Assembly (NCBI GenBank): GCA_018402525.1
Contig: JAGYIR010000010.1
Span: 62,001-126,000 of the forward strand
DNA length: 64,000 nucleotides
From: Crocinitomicaceae bacterium
GTDB lineage: Bacteria; Bacteroidota; Bacteroidia; Flavobacteriales_D; Crocinitomicaceae
Direction: 5' to 3'
The position numbers were made by a program, and so were the translations under genes. This document shows, piece by piece, positions 21,562-34,003 of this stretch. A model generated the notes under the pieces. That model searched no databases. It was not told the origin of the DNA and saw only the letters and a list, made by a program, of their open reading frames with translations. Every line of letters starts with the position of its first letter. Position 1 is the stretch's first letter.

Positions 21562-23482
21562 ATGGGGGAGAATCGAAGACCACTCGGAAATGTTCCTCCA
21601 GCTCCAAAACAAATAGAAAAATGCTCCTCGCAAAACAATGTGCCCCATCTGGGGCAATCGCAAGGCAACAAAGTCAAGGTTGGGGGACAATCAGATTCAG
21701 AAGTAGATAGCACCTTTGGGAAGGACCATGGAATGTCTTGCACACTACTGGGCAAATATTTGGGTCAAAATGTACATCATTTTGCATCAGCAAGTTGCGA
21801 TAGAGCAGGGAGCGAAGCATTTGGGACAAGATCAGCTGCTGCCAGCAGCCTGGCTCCCCCCTCTTCCGTATCAGCACTGAACTCGAAAGACTTGTGCGTA
21901 CACGATTTTCATACCCTTGGATCTAATGTAGAATCTGGAGACTATCCTAAAATTTCAGGGTATCCGCACAATCTAAAAGGGAAGATGAGGAGAGATGTTT
22001 CAAAACGAAAGGAACGGAGCCAGGGGAGTATGAGATATGGTCATGGAAACTCTGTGCCAAGTATGTCTTGGTCAGCACCTTCCATGGTGGAGTGCTATAA
22101 TTTTGATACCACAAATAATCTTTCTGCATTTGATGTGGTTGCTCGTATTCGGCCTTTGAATGATCTTGAAATATCATCAGGAGCTGAGGAGTGCATGGAT
22201 ATTGTTCAGCAAGGCCAAGATGGAGATCTCCTCAGAGTCTTTCGCAAATCTTCCAGGGAAAGACAACCCCAAGAAAAAGACATGTATCCATTGGTGCAAA
22301 ACAACTTTTCTTTCAGATCTTGCATCACCCCTGACGAGGGTCAGGATGTGGTGTTTGACAAGTGTGGCCTTCCACAATTGATCGAAGATGCACTGGATGG
22401 AATCAACGTCACAATCTTCGCGGTACGTCTCTTATATGCTCTTCCTAGAGTTATAGGAGATATTGATGAGTTTCAACCTGTCATATCACTATTCATTGTA
22501 CAGTACGGACAAACTGGATCAGGAAAAACATTCACAATACATGGTAGCCAGCCCAGGGATGATGTAGGCCTCAGTACAAAGGGCTCAGGTTGCAATGGCA
22601 TTATTCCCAATTCACTGAGGTACTTGTTTGACAAGATAGATGCAGCAAATGATTGTGGTCCGGCTGTATCATGTGGAGCTTCTTACTTGGAAATTTATAA
22701 TGAGGGTATTTATGACCTGCTCATCTCAATGGGAAACAGCCCACTGCGATTAAAATGGGCTGCGGGGGAAGGATTTTGTGTTCCAGATTTACATATACAG
22801 CCTTGTAATACGCTGGAAGATGCTAAAGCCGTCTTATCTCTCGGCAATCGTCGCAGACGCCAGCGTTCCCACCTTTTGAACACATCATCCAGCAGAAGTC
22901 ACACCATACTCACATTATATCTACATCGCACAATGCAGGAGTCTGGAACATATAGATCAGGTAAAATACATTTTGTTGATCTTGCTGGAAGCGAAAAGTT
23001 GAAAGAAACCTGCTCTGAGAGTTTGACTGCAACAAAAGAGACTACAAATATCAACAAGTCTCTTTTCCTTCTTGGGAAAGTCATTTGCGCCCTAGCTTCT
23101 GGGCAGTCTAGGAATCTAATACCTTACAGAGAATCAAAATTGACAAAATTGCTCTTTGGCTCCATGGTCAGTCCATCCAAATGCCTCATGATAGCATGCT
23201 GTTCGCCAAGGTGTGTCTTTCAAAAGCTTCTTTCACCACATTTTCTTCTCTTCTAGACCTATCGCAATGCTATGCAGTGATAACCATGTAGACGAAAGCA
23301 TTAAAACATTGCAATATGCAGGCAAAGCTAGAAATATTGCTTCCGTACCAATGGTACATTCGAGTCCAAGTGAAACAACTATTGCAGCCTTGGAGCGAGA
23401 AATCAAAATCCTTAGAACAGAGATCAGTCTACTCAAAGCCAGGGATCCAAGGAGTATGCAGAGATCACATCTTGAAGTTTGA
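21562..23482 (+). CDS. Kinesin motor protein with N-terminal extension and almost no stalk
   Basis: Three exons (21562-22422, 22504-23210, 23257-23482; the last intron is only 46 nt) give 597 residues. About 195 low-complexity residues precede the motor, which starts at FDVVARIRPLND. The nucleotide pocket is complete: GQTGSGKT (P-loop), NTSSSRSHT (switch I), VDLAGSEK (switch II), then INKSLFLLGKVI and YRESKLTKLLFGS. After the motor (QYAGKARNIA) only a short heptad-like segment (LEREIKILRTEISLLK) remains before the stop, so no long coiled coil or cargo tail is encoded. The N-terminal extension may take over targeting, as in some internal or N-extended kinesins. Further downstream exons cannot be excluded, but the next recognisable coding belongs to enolase. 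Confidence 0.88.
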
Positions 23483-23689
23483 TGAAAGCCCATCCAATCG
23501 ATGATCAGGCAGTCTATGAAACAACATTTCAGCACGTCTGCCCGCATGCCATCCTGATGCTTGATCAAGGAGGGGTTGACTCAACCAGGCTGTGGGCTGG
23601 TACCCTAAGAAAGGTGCAACTACCTTTCAAACAGCCCCTTCCATGGGTGCCCACTCCCTATTCCAGCCGATGCCCAAAAGATACTTGCC

Positions 23690-25494
<1,805 letters not shown>

Positions 25495-25738
25495 AATCTC
25501 CATCTTGAAAAGATTTGAGGATTGAGCCGCCCCCCTCGAATTCGATTGCGTTGTTTTTGATTGTCCCACTGGAGGACTCTTCCAGACAGCGAAACACGAG
25601 TGCAGGCATTTTGAATAAGGTTATCAAGGAAAACCTTCTCGTATGTAATATATCGAATATGAAACTTCCATTCAAATGATTATATCCTTCTGTGCAATGC
25701 GAGTCTGACCAATAGAGGGCTTTGGCGCAAAAGAATTC

Positions 25739-26837
25739 ATGGCTAGTTCTTCAGTCGTTTTGGCTACGGCTGGGTATGATCATACAATAAGGTATTTAAA
25801 TAGCGTTATCTGTTCCCAGCGGTATCCTGGATCTTGTACAGGGTAAACGAACGTCGATTGCGAAACTCTTCGACTCGTCGTCTTCCCCTGCAAAGTTCAC
25901 ACGGAATGCCGTTTCTCATGGTAACGTAATCTCATTGTAATATTGTAGATTTTGGGAGGCGACAACGGGCATATGTTACAGGACGTTGCAGTATCCGGAT
26001 AGCCAAGTGAACACTCTGCAAATTGCAGCAGACAAAAGCCTTGTTGCTGCTGCTGGCAATCCTCATGTTAGGTTATACGAGGTGAATTCTAACAATGCTC
26101 AGCCCATTGTATCATATGATGGGCATTCGGCAAGTGTTACTACCGTTGGATTCGAGAAAAATGGAACATGGATGTACAGTTCGAGTGAAGATGGAACTGT
26201 AAAAATTTGGGACTTGCGAGCACCGGGACCACAGAGAGAGTTTGAGCACAAGTCGGCGGTCAATCATGTGATTCTTCATCCAATAAATCAGCATGAGTTG
26301 ATTTCAGGGGATCAGAATGGTAATATACGGGTTTGGGATCTTACTGCTGGTGCTTGCTCATGCGAGCTGGTTCCCGAGGTAGGAGTTCCTGTGAGGTCGT
26401 TGACAATAGCTCCAGATGGATCATTGCTGGTAGCAGCGAATAACTCAGGAACATGCTATGTCTGGAAAACACTTCAGGGTGGAAACACGACGACGCAGTT
26501 TGAGCCTTTGCACAAGCTGAAAGCTCATGGTACATACATTCTGAAGTGTCTGTTGAGTCCTGACGTGAGACAATTAGCCACAACTTCTGCTGACAAAACG
26601 ATTAAATTATGGAATTTAGATGGTTTTACACTGGATAGAACCCTTACCGGACATCAAAGGTGGGTGTGGGACTGTGTCTTCTCAGTGGATGCAGCTTACT
26701 TGGTAACAGCAAGCTCTGACTGCTCTGCGAGATTGTGGGATTTATCATCAGGTGATGCTATTCGGGTATACAGTGGGCATCACAAAGCATGTGTTGCGTG
26801 TGCTTTAAACGACAGTGCTCTCGACGGATCCGTTTGA
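25739..26837 (+). CDS. LST8: LST8, WD-repeat subunit of TOR complexes
   Basis: Seven-bladed WD40 protein that stabilises the TOR kinase and links nutrient status to growth. Exon 1 (25739-25791) encodes [11 protein letters not shown] and, after a 157-nt intron, exon 2 (25949-26837) continues [21 protein letters not shown], the classic LST8 N-terminus. About 313 residues, the normal length. WD repeats are clear ([36 protein letters not shown]) and it closes with [13 protein letters not shown]. Convergent with the BAT2/MOS1-like gene, 86 bp between stops. Confidence 0.95.
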
Positions 26838-26923
26838 ATTGATTACCAAGTAATTGCTGCGAGCATGTGATTTGAAGGTCTAATACGAATAACTGTGTAA
26901 GCTTTACATTGCACAAATTGCCT

Positions 26924-29083
26924 TCATTTCTCAATCCATGTATAATTTGAATTATGGATCTTGGGTTTGAACGCCTGGCACAGTTTTTCCTTTCGGTTGA
27001 CTGTCCTTTTTTGATCCCGACCCTGCTGTCCTTTCTTGGATCCCGGCTTAACTGTGTTGGTTGAACGTTTCGCGTGATGAGGATCATTCTGTGATAACCC
27101 GGGAGGCGGTGCAGGTGTTGAAATCTCTCCATTAGACTTCTTCTTGGAGTCTTTTTTCTTTTTGTGCCTCATTGCCAACTTCTGTCCATCCTGGTACTTG
27201 CTTTTCGAAGAACTTGCTGCAGTTGGAGGGGAGGGGGCATCCTGTGTCTGGGTTATATTCTTGTTCTTGTTGTCCCTCCCTCTCCTCCCTCTTCCTCTAC
27301 TGTGAGGTCTGTGTGCCCTATACTTGCCTTTTATCTGATTAACTGTTTGCTGAGTTTGTAAACTTGACTCAGGGTCCACGCAACCGTCGATTGTGCTTGG
27401 AAGTAAGATATCACCGAATTGAAGTGCTTGCGAAGCATTCCTTTCTGCTGTGTTGATTGTATCCAATCCACCCAACAAGAGGCCCAGCCCTCCTGGATGC
27501 ATCTTTCCTGCATCAGAACCGAATGTCATTAATGGCTGCTGTGGCCCCTGGCCATCCCCATTTGGCATTGAAGAGAACAGTCCAGGTGGATGCTCCGTTT
27601 TACTGAAGGAATATGCATTATCAGAGTCCGTCTGTAGACTGTCATTGAAGCTTGGTTCATTCTCACCAAAGGATATTGGGTGCAAAGAAAGCCCTTGCAA
27701 AGACGGAGGGACGATAGTTCTACTGATATCCCCCGAATGTGCCTCTTTAAACTCTGGAGAAGATTTTGGCAAGTCACTAACATCTGAGAGATCAGTTTCC
27801 TTCCCCATTGGAGGGCTTTTAGTGCTCTCAGAAACTGCAGCAGCATTTGAGCCCCGCTCCACACCGTTGCTATTACTCTTTCTCTTTGAAATGGAATGTC
27901 GTTTGAGAATTTTGGATGGTTTTATCGTTTTTAAGGGCCCTTCTACCACGTTAGACTCTGCTGCTGGGGTCTTGCTGACCGCCTCCTCACAGTCTATTTT
28001 GGTGACCTCCTGGACCTCACCGTCTACTCTCATTGCTTCTTTCTCTTTCGAGACAGATCCGTCTGATTTTTTAGGCGATTTAACTCGAGGCGGAGGGGGC
28101 GGAGGAGGCGGAGGCGGTGGTGGAGGTGGCGGTGGAGGAGGCTGGGCAATTGAAGAAAGATTTTGATCAACAGAGGCCATATCAGCATCTGATTTTGGAT
28201 TGATATGACGAAAATTTTCCTGTTTTCTTGTATTATGCCGGGTGTATTGAGGTTCTTTTTGAAACCTAGCCTCATACCTGTCTTTCTGGGGGAGAACAGA
28301 GTCTCCATTCATTCCTCCTGAAGAAAATCTTGAACGTTCGCTTGTCCACCTGTTTTGCACGTGGCCATCAAATCTGGATGGGCCTTTATAATTGTGATGT
28401 TCACCGTAATATTCACGAAATTCACTCTCTGTTTCATTCGGGCGATATTGTGCAGCTCTATGATGTTCGTCAAAGGACTCCATATCCCCTGGCCGTTGTC
28501 CCTTGCTTCTACCATAGAATCGACCTTCATTTATTGATTCCTCTCGATCCCTCGCGTAATCGTCATCATAGTATCCATAGTGTCCCCTGTACTCATAGCG
28601 ATAAGGATCTCTGTCCATTCCCCGATAATCGTTCCTTCTTACTCCACGGCCGGAATGAGGTGATTCTCCAGGCACCCTGTCCTCCCATGTTGGCACTCTA
28701 TAGTCTTGTTGCGACGAAGGCTCCCTTGCATCCCTTCCCTCTGGATGGCGGCGTTCCGGCGTAGCACCTAGGTTAGGGAATTGCTCCCGGTTAGCCAGTT
28801 CGAGATTCTTCTGTCTCTCTTCTGGCAGCCCTGCGCCACCCCATGCTGGCGATGGGCGTGCAGGAATCACTCTTGGTGGCATCCGGTTCCCATCCTCCTG
28901 TGTCTCATGCTGCGATTCCTGATCAACCACTTCTCCACCAGCCCACGTTGTTGCCATCCCAGCAAAATAAGCAGATGATTCATTTCCATTGTTTTCCTTT
29001 TTCTGACTGGGCAGGTTCACTGGCTTGGGTGCTGTCACCTTTCCCAGAGAGACCATACGCCTCTGTCGTCCACTGGCATTCAT
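26924..29083 (-). CDS. BAT2 N-terminal domain protein, MOS1/PRRC2-like
   Basis: A single long exon of 719 residues. The N-terminus SLGKVTAPKPVNLPSQKKEN ... TTWAG matches the BAT2 (PRRC2) N-terminal domain, also present in plant MOS1 (modifier of snc1), where it influences expression of immune receptor genes and interacts with transcription factors. The rest is disordered: an Arg/Tyr/Asp/Gly-rich part with RGHYGYYDDDY-like runs, a run of 18 prolines (complement of about 28090-28140), and a basic C-terminus with RGRGRRGR and KKKKDSKKK suited to RNA or nuclear binding. No enzyme domain is visible. The + strand frame across it (27450-28166) with a Gly run is a shadow. Confidence 0.75.
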   Translation of the reverse strand: MNASGRQRRMVSLGKVTAPKPVNLPSQKKENNGNESSAYFAGMATTWAGGEVVDQESQHETQEDGNRMPPRVIPARPSPAWGGAGLPEERQKNLELANREQFPNLGATPERRHPEGRDAREPSSQQDYRVPTWEDRVPGESPHSGRGVRRNDYRGMDRDPYRYEYRGHYGYYDDDYARDREESINEGRFYGRSKGQRPGDMESFDEHHRAAQYRPNETESEFREYYGEHHNYKGPSRFDGHVQNRWTSERSRFSSGGMNGDSVLPQKDRYEARFQKEPQYTRHNTRKQENFRHINPKSDADMASVDQNLSSIAQPPPPPPPPPPPPPPPPPPRVKSPKKSDGSVSKEKEAMRVDGEVQEVTKIDCEEAVSKTPAAESNVVEGPLKTIKPSKILKRHSISKRKSNSNGVERGSNAAAVSESTKSPPMGKETDLSDVSDLPKSSPEFKEAHSGDISRTIVPPSLQGLSLHPISFGENEPSFNDSLQTDSDNAYSFSKTEHPPGLFSSMPNGDGQGPQQPLMTFGSDAGKMHPGGLGLLLGGLDTINTAERNASQALQFGDILLPSTIDGCVDPESSLQTQQTVNQIKGKYRAHRPHSRGRGRRGRDNKNKNITQTQDAPSPPTAASSSKSKYQDGQKLAMRHKKKKDSKKKSNGEISTPAPPPGLSQNDPHHAKRSTNTVKPGSKKGQQGRDQKRTVNRKEKLCQAFKPKIHNSNYTWIEK

Positions 29084-29276
29084 TCTTAGCTATCTAATAT
29101 TCGTTCTGCCAGAATAGTCGAGCAAACCTGCGAATTCGCATGACATGGGGTCAAAAATATACCAGCAGTGACAACCAGACAAAGACCACCCTAGTCGTTT
29201 CGAAATACGGCCATTCTCAATTCGCATAGACCAGAAAATCAGTGATTTTATACCTTCACCAATTGGAATGCTATTT

Positions 29277-29769
29277 CTAGCCATGCCAACCCCAAACCAC
29301 TCCCTCAGAAACACCAAGGGTCTCCCCTTCGAAAATGACATTCACTGCTGTACCCTTCCGAATTGAGAGGTGTTTTCCACCAAGATAAAGAAATATACTC
29401 TCATTAAATATAATCCATGTATATCCAAATGAAAAACGCACCTACTCGTGAAAGAATGCCTTCCCAAAAGTCGCCCACGGGCCTTTCAGTCTCTTTCCAG
29501 CACTTTGCCAGGTTGCTCAGGTGAGATACAAAGTCCAATTTGCTCAATGTAATTAGATCAATGGGACAGATTGGATCCAACTGCGCTCTATGGTTCTGTA
29601 GAGCAGTTCTGGAGGCGACACTATGGCAAAGTGAATCAGCCAAGCCTTGAGTTCTAGAACACCAATCCAAGGGCAGATATTGGGATATTTTCTTTTCTTG
29701 ATTAACAGTGATTGTAATAGGCACCAGCAGGTTTGATCTACAACCATGATTGCCACCACGGCGAGGCAT
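29277..29769 (-). CDS. Conserved small protein of unknown function
   Basis: Two exons: 29769-29446 and 29399-29277, joined over a 46-nt intron (GTAGGT donor), about 148 residues. The exon join gives SR followed by SIFLYLGGKHLSIRKG and ends FEGETLGVSEGVVWGWHG, a compact, conserved-looking segment that I believe occurs in plant proteins of unknown role but cannot name. The N-terminal half contains PICPIDLITLSKLDFVSHLS. No membrane segment or catalytic motif is apparent. Divergent from the Tim17-family gene with 250 bp between the starts. The gene call rests on splice and frame consistency; an alternative donor 4 nt downstream exists. Confidence 0.55.
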
Positions 29770-30019
29770 CCAATTGGGCTGCTTGCAAGCCCCCCTCTCG
29801 AGAGCTCGTATGGGCTGAGATCAAGTCATTCTGAGATCTTCAAAGGCCTGCAGAGCATCGGATTATGTTATGCTATGAAGGATGGTCCTATTAACACTTT
29901 GAATAGCTGATTTTGGAGTAGAGAATCGCAAAACCTATCACAGATACGACCAATACACATTGGACTAGATTATAGCACTGTGTTTTCCTGTGTTTCTGTA
30001 TCCGAGGCACTAGCATTGG
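29770..30019. promoter_or_regulatory. Shared divergent upstream region
   Basis: This 250-bp region separates the start of the small unknown gene (minus) from the Tim17-family gene (plus). Two palindromes lie at its left end: GCTTGCAAGC (29781-29790) and CTCTCGAGAG (29795-29804). No clear TATA box. Confidence 0.35.
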
Positions 30020-30688
30020 ATGAAGGATACCAAAGATTCAGTGATACTTCATTTAGAAGTAGGTGATAGCCTTGCTAGCAATACAAAGGACACAGTCAAG
30101 CGGAGGAAGTTTCCAGTGGTGGAGTCTGACCAAGTTCGTACTCTTGTGGACAAGAATCCTCTATCTGGAGAATCGAATGAATCTGAATTAGTCTTTAGAA
30201 CTCCGTGTACGATATCTGGATTGGGTGCAGCGTGTAGCAGTGGACTTCTCGGGTTTGTGTTTGGGTTCGGTGGTTACTGGCTCAAAGAGAGACGCAGAGG
30301 GGTATTGAGGCAAGCTCTCAAAGGTGGCTTGAGTTCTGCGAAAACATTTGCCGTATTAGGTGGATTGTATACAGGGGTGACGTGTTTCATGACGAGGCTG
30401 AGGAAGAAAAGCGATGCCTTGAATTCTGGAGCTGCTGGATGCTCGACCGGGTTAGTTCTTGGATGGAACAGTGGAGGGCATGTTGCTGCAATTCAGAATT
30501 GTGTTATGTTTGGCCTGTTCTCTTACTTTTTGGACAATGTTTCCGATGGAGATGCAATGGCCTCTGAGAATGATGCAAGGCATTTTGCAAGGAGACAAGA
30601 GCAATTGCCAGGAAATCAATCATTGTCTGCTAAAGAATGGTTGAAGCCCTGCCTGTCGACCTCTTATTTCAATTCATTTTCGCCATAA
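30020..30688 (+). CDS. Tim17/Tim22/Tim23 family membrane protein
   Basis: A single exon of 222 residues. The central part has hydrophobic, Gly-rich segments typical of the Tim17/22/23 superfamily: GLGAACSSGLLGFVFGFGGY, AKTFAVLGGLYTGVTCFMTR, then RKKSDALNSGAAGCSTGLVLGW, which matches the conserved R-x-K-x-D-x-x-N-S-x-x-A-G-x-x-T-G loop. Such proteins act in the inner mitochondrial membrane or, in plants, in the plastid envelope. The 60-residue N-terminal part is hydrophilic, and the C-terminal 40 residues look soluble. It could be a Tim22-like translocase or a plant-specific family member; the sequence does not decide. It ends 8 bp from the stop of the convergent tRNA-synthetase gene. Confidence 0.75.
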   Translation: MKDTKDSVILHLEVGDSLASNTKDTVKRRKFPVVESDQVRTLVDKNPLSGESNESELVFRTPCTISGLGAACSSGLLGFVFGFGGYWLKERRRGVLRQALKGGLSSAKTFAVLGGLYTGVTCFMTRLRKKSDALNSGAAGCSTGLVLGWNSGGHVAAIQNCVMFGLFSYFLDNVSDGDAMASENDARHFARRQEQLPGNQSLSAKEWLKPCLSTSYFNSFSP

Positions 30689-30696
30689 TTAGATAC

Positions 30697-31945
30697 TCAT
30701 GTCATATCTCTTGGAATCATGAATGCATCAACTATATCTTCTGTAACAGATGCCCTGGCATGCTGATGTCTTGTGACAATATCTATCAGGAGGCTAGAGA
30801 GAATGGACTTGATTTCTACGGTCAGCATCTCGCCCGATGAATATCGCTTTCCAATATCTGACAGTTCAGCATCATCTTCCATGAAAAAGTTGAGCCATTT
30901 CCAAGAGACATCAGTGTCTAAATTTGCACCCTTCTCCCTGTGCTCTTCAACTGTGACACCTCCCCCACTAAAAACGTATCTATTTACTTTGTTCTTTATG
31001 GTTTTGGGATCATCTGATACATAAATAGCTGATGATTCATCTGAGGCGCTCATTTTACCATTTTCTCCTTGCATTGCAGGAAAAAATCTTGCCTCTATTA
31101 ACGCTGGTTTCAAAAATCCAAGACGTGGAGCAACGTCTCTAGTCATTCTAAAATATGGATCCTGATCAATGGCACATGGTATCAGGCATCGAATATCCTT
31201 TCTTGTGCCGAACATGTGGGGAAACGATGTGGGGAACGATGGTGCTGCCTGCACAGCTGGGAATGAAATCTTCCCAATATAGTCATCTGTTGAGAATCCA
31301 AATATTCCTCGTATTTGATTCATCGTAACACATCGTTGCAGGGATACTACATTTCTGTAAAATTCGCCTCCCATATATTCGAAGTCTGAGAAAATGAAGG
31401 TTTTAGAAACATCAAATCCACATGCAATAATGTCTTTGATGTTTTCTCTTGCTAATTTCCTGGCCTGCTCGATGGTCAGGTTTTTCCATAAATACTTCTC
31501 ATCGTCTGTTACTTGGATTACTAGCGGTACATTAAATGCATCCTGTAACCATTTGGTGAACATGAAGGGGATCAAATGTCCCAAGTGGAGGGCTTCAGAC
31601 GATGGGCCCTGAAGAGCAAAATGCCAGGTTTTCGGTTTGAAACTCATCCAAAAGCTCAATTCAAACAATTTCGAAACTCACCCTTCCCGTGTACAGATAG
31701 AAAGGCTCTCCTTTCTCGTATGCGTTTAGCAATTCCTCCAAGTCTCTGTGCGCAAAAAAGACCCTTCGCTTCAGAAATGGATGGCTTGGCACACCAGTTA
31801 CCTTCTCAATCCGTTCAATCAGTTCTTGATGAATTGTTTGACATCCAAACTGTTCAACAAGCTTATTGTAGTCAATTTTCCCATCTGCGCCTCCACTCAC
31901 GTCCCAAGGAGTCACAACCTGTTCCGTGCTCTTCTGATCCTCCAT
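30697..31945 (-). CDS. WARS1: Tryptophanyl-tRNA synthetase, cytosolic type
   Basis: Charges tRNA-Trp. Exon 1 31945-31682 and exon 2 31608-30697 join in phase 0, giving about 391 residues, the eukaryotic cytosolic length. The class I signature appears as [11 protein letters not shown] (HxGH) right after the junction, and the second signature as GKMSASDES (KMSAS). Other family segments: [19 protein letters not shown], the start of eukaryotic WARS, and [20 protein letters not shown]. The first in-frame ATG (31945, [11 protein letters not shown]) is preferred; upstream sequence in frame has no Met and is leader. Convergent with the Tim17-family gene. Confidence 0.95.
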
Positions 31946-32697
31946 GGCCAGTGAATTCGCCCAGAAAGAAATCTGCGTACTCAAATTTTTCTATTACTCG
32001 TGCGTATGTAGCACTACTGTCGCTCGAATTTCCTCACGCATGGACTGCCAGTGGCAGTCTGCCACCCTGTGCACATGAGGGTCTCATGTCATGGGAGGCC
32101 CCACCACCTTTTGGACCAATTCCAGGGAATGCAATATCCCTACTCACATCCTGTAGGATTGGAGAGTATCAGATGGAGATTCGTAAACTATGACTGACGG
32201 GACATTCTGTACACCAGTATATTGCTTGAAAGGTACCATACCTTTGAGGGAGGGTTCTGGCAAATCTTATACAGACACCTGTGTATACTCGATGCATATT
32301 ATCCGTCGATACCTCAACGTGTCCTCTATTCGCATGCTTGAGATTTACTATGCAATAGACCATCTGAGACCGCACCTGAAGTACCTGAAGGTTAGCTGAC
32401 CAGTCACTGAGTACTCAGTGCCACTAGTGGCATTCAATACCAGTAATCATTACTCGTTGATGGGCGCTCAAGCTTGAGCGTTGACCATTGGGCCAGTGAA
32501 CCAAGATTGATTGCAATCCATGTTCGCGGTATTTTAAATTAAATAGTGTTCTAGTGAGACGTATTCTGCTTATATATGTCCATACAAGATACCGCCGTGC
32601 CACAGATCCGTCAAACACATTCCAACTAAAAAGTCAACAAGGCGACGCATTTCACCCGTCGAATACATTTTAGACATACTGAGACAGATAATAAGGC
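31946..32697. repeat. Divergent intergenic region with two palindrome clusters
   Basis: About 750 bp between the starts of WARS (minus) and the ORP-like gene (plus). Cluster A: 17-bp odd palindrome GACTGCCA-G-TGGCAGTC (32043-32059) and a 7-bp-arm hairpin ACATGAG/CTCATGT (32073-32089). Cluster B: 16-bp CACTGAGTACTCAGTG (32405-32420), overlapping 14-bp TGCCACTAGTGGCA (32419-32432), an odd palindrome AGTAAT-C-ATTACT (32442-32454) and 16-bp CGCTCAAGCTTGAGCG (32465-32480). No gene or transposon end was recognised. Cluster B lies 220-290 bp before the ORP-like start. Confidence 0.65.
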
Positions 32698-34003
32698 ATG
32701 AATAACATTAATTCTCGCATTTCTGAAGCGAGAAAGATTGTGCACAGGAATGATCATCATACGCTGCTCAGCAAGCTGTTACTGAAGGCGGAGAAATCCC
32801 CAGACTCTTTGGAGCGGATGCTGGCGGTGACTAGACTGGTATTCACATGTATATCCCAAATGGTCAAGCCTGGGAAAAGATCGCAGGACATCCCCACTGT
32901 GGTGCTGGGAGAGCACTATTTGTCACACAGGGAAATGGGTGAAGAGTTGCACAGGGGTGATCATACGAGGTCATATTTGCAGGAGTTGTGTGCTTATGAT
33001 CCAGTAGAGGCACCTATTAGACCACGAGTATACTATGACGAAGGTCATACGGAAGTAGCGACGTGCACTGTGCGCGTGGTGCCGCGAGCATGCGCCAAGC
33101 TCAGGAGGGAAGGCATACTTCTGGGAGGGACTGGCCAATCATACATTGAGATTGCAATGGAAGGTCAGGGAAAGATTCGTTATCCTCGTCACGATGAAGA
33201 GTACGAGTTTGAATTTCCTTCGATTATTTTAAACGACCCGTTAGCTGGAAAATGTGCCCTTGATTTGGATGGTGTTGTGGAGATTGATTGTCAGGCGACG
33301 GGCTTGCGCACAGAACTGAAATTCAAGCCATGGAGAGGCGAATATGTAAAAGGTGAAGTGAAAAGTCTTTTAGGGAGTGGTATGCAGACTATAGCGCATA
33401 TCGAAGGGCATTGGGATGCGGATGTATCTGTTCACAGCGTCACTGGTGATGCCTCTGGTGTTGTCTTTTCAACATCAGAAGACCCACCAAAACTGCAGAT
33501 TCCCCCAATGATCAACCTGGCCGATCCGGGACCGCAGACAATGAGGAGATTCTGGGTGTCCATCCTTGAAAGCATTTTATATTGTGAGCAACAGAATATG
33601 ACTGGCAGTTCAGCGAAAAAGCTGAACGAAGTTGTGACAAACATTTCATCATTGCTCAGAAAATCTCTCATGTATGAGGTTCCTGAGAATCCTCAAGGGT
33701 GCGCTATTCGTCATCTCACGGTTTCTTGCTCTCATACCTGTGTTTTGTCAAAGTGAGTAACGATGTCATATCACATGCAGGCGAACTTCCATGCCAGCCT
33801 CTGGTACAGGCGATGAGCCTGGATCACATCGTTCAACAGCAGTTGACAATAGACCAATTCCACCTGTCTGCAAAGTTCAACGAGGGATGGGAAGATTTCT
33901 CACCTATCAACTCTTTTATTCTGTCCAGACCATATCATTTCAGGCTTTAGAGCATGAAAAGTCAATCTTGCCTGGCAATTCGAGGATCCAACACCATTCC
34001 TAA
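32698..34003 (+). CDS. Divergent oxysterol-binding protein-related (ORP-like) protein
   Basis: Two exons as modelled (32698-33698, 33781-34003), about 407 residues. An early helix (SLERMLAVTRLVFTCISQM) corresponds to the region before the lid of the ORP barrel, and the later part (FPSIILNDPLAGKCALDLDG ... TELKFKPWRG ... VKGEV ... AHIEGHWDADV) follows the order of the ORP ligand-binding barrel. The family signature EQVSHHPP is not present; the corresponding stretch reads YYDEGHTEV. Without that motif, phosphoinositide binding is doubtful, so the protein may carry another lipid or be degenerate. No PH domain or FFAT motif is seen. Alternative: another lipid-binding fold with chance similarity. 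Confidence 0.55.

Noticed and set aside
27450-28166. Open + strand frame with a glycine run
   Set aside because: It is the reverse complement of the proline run and Ser-rich part of the BAT2/MOS1-like gene, which has a recognised N-terminal domain.
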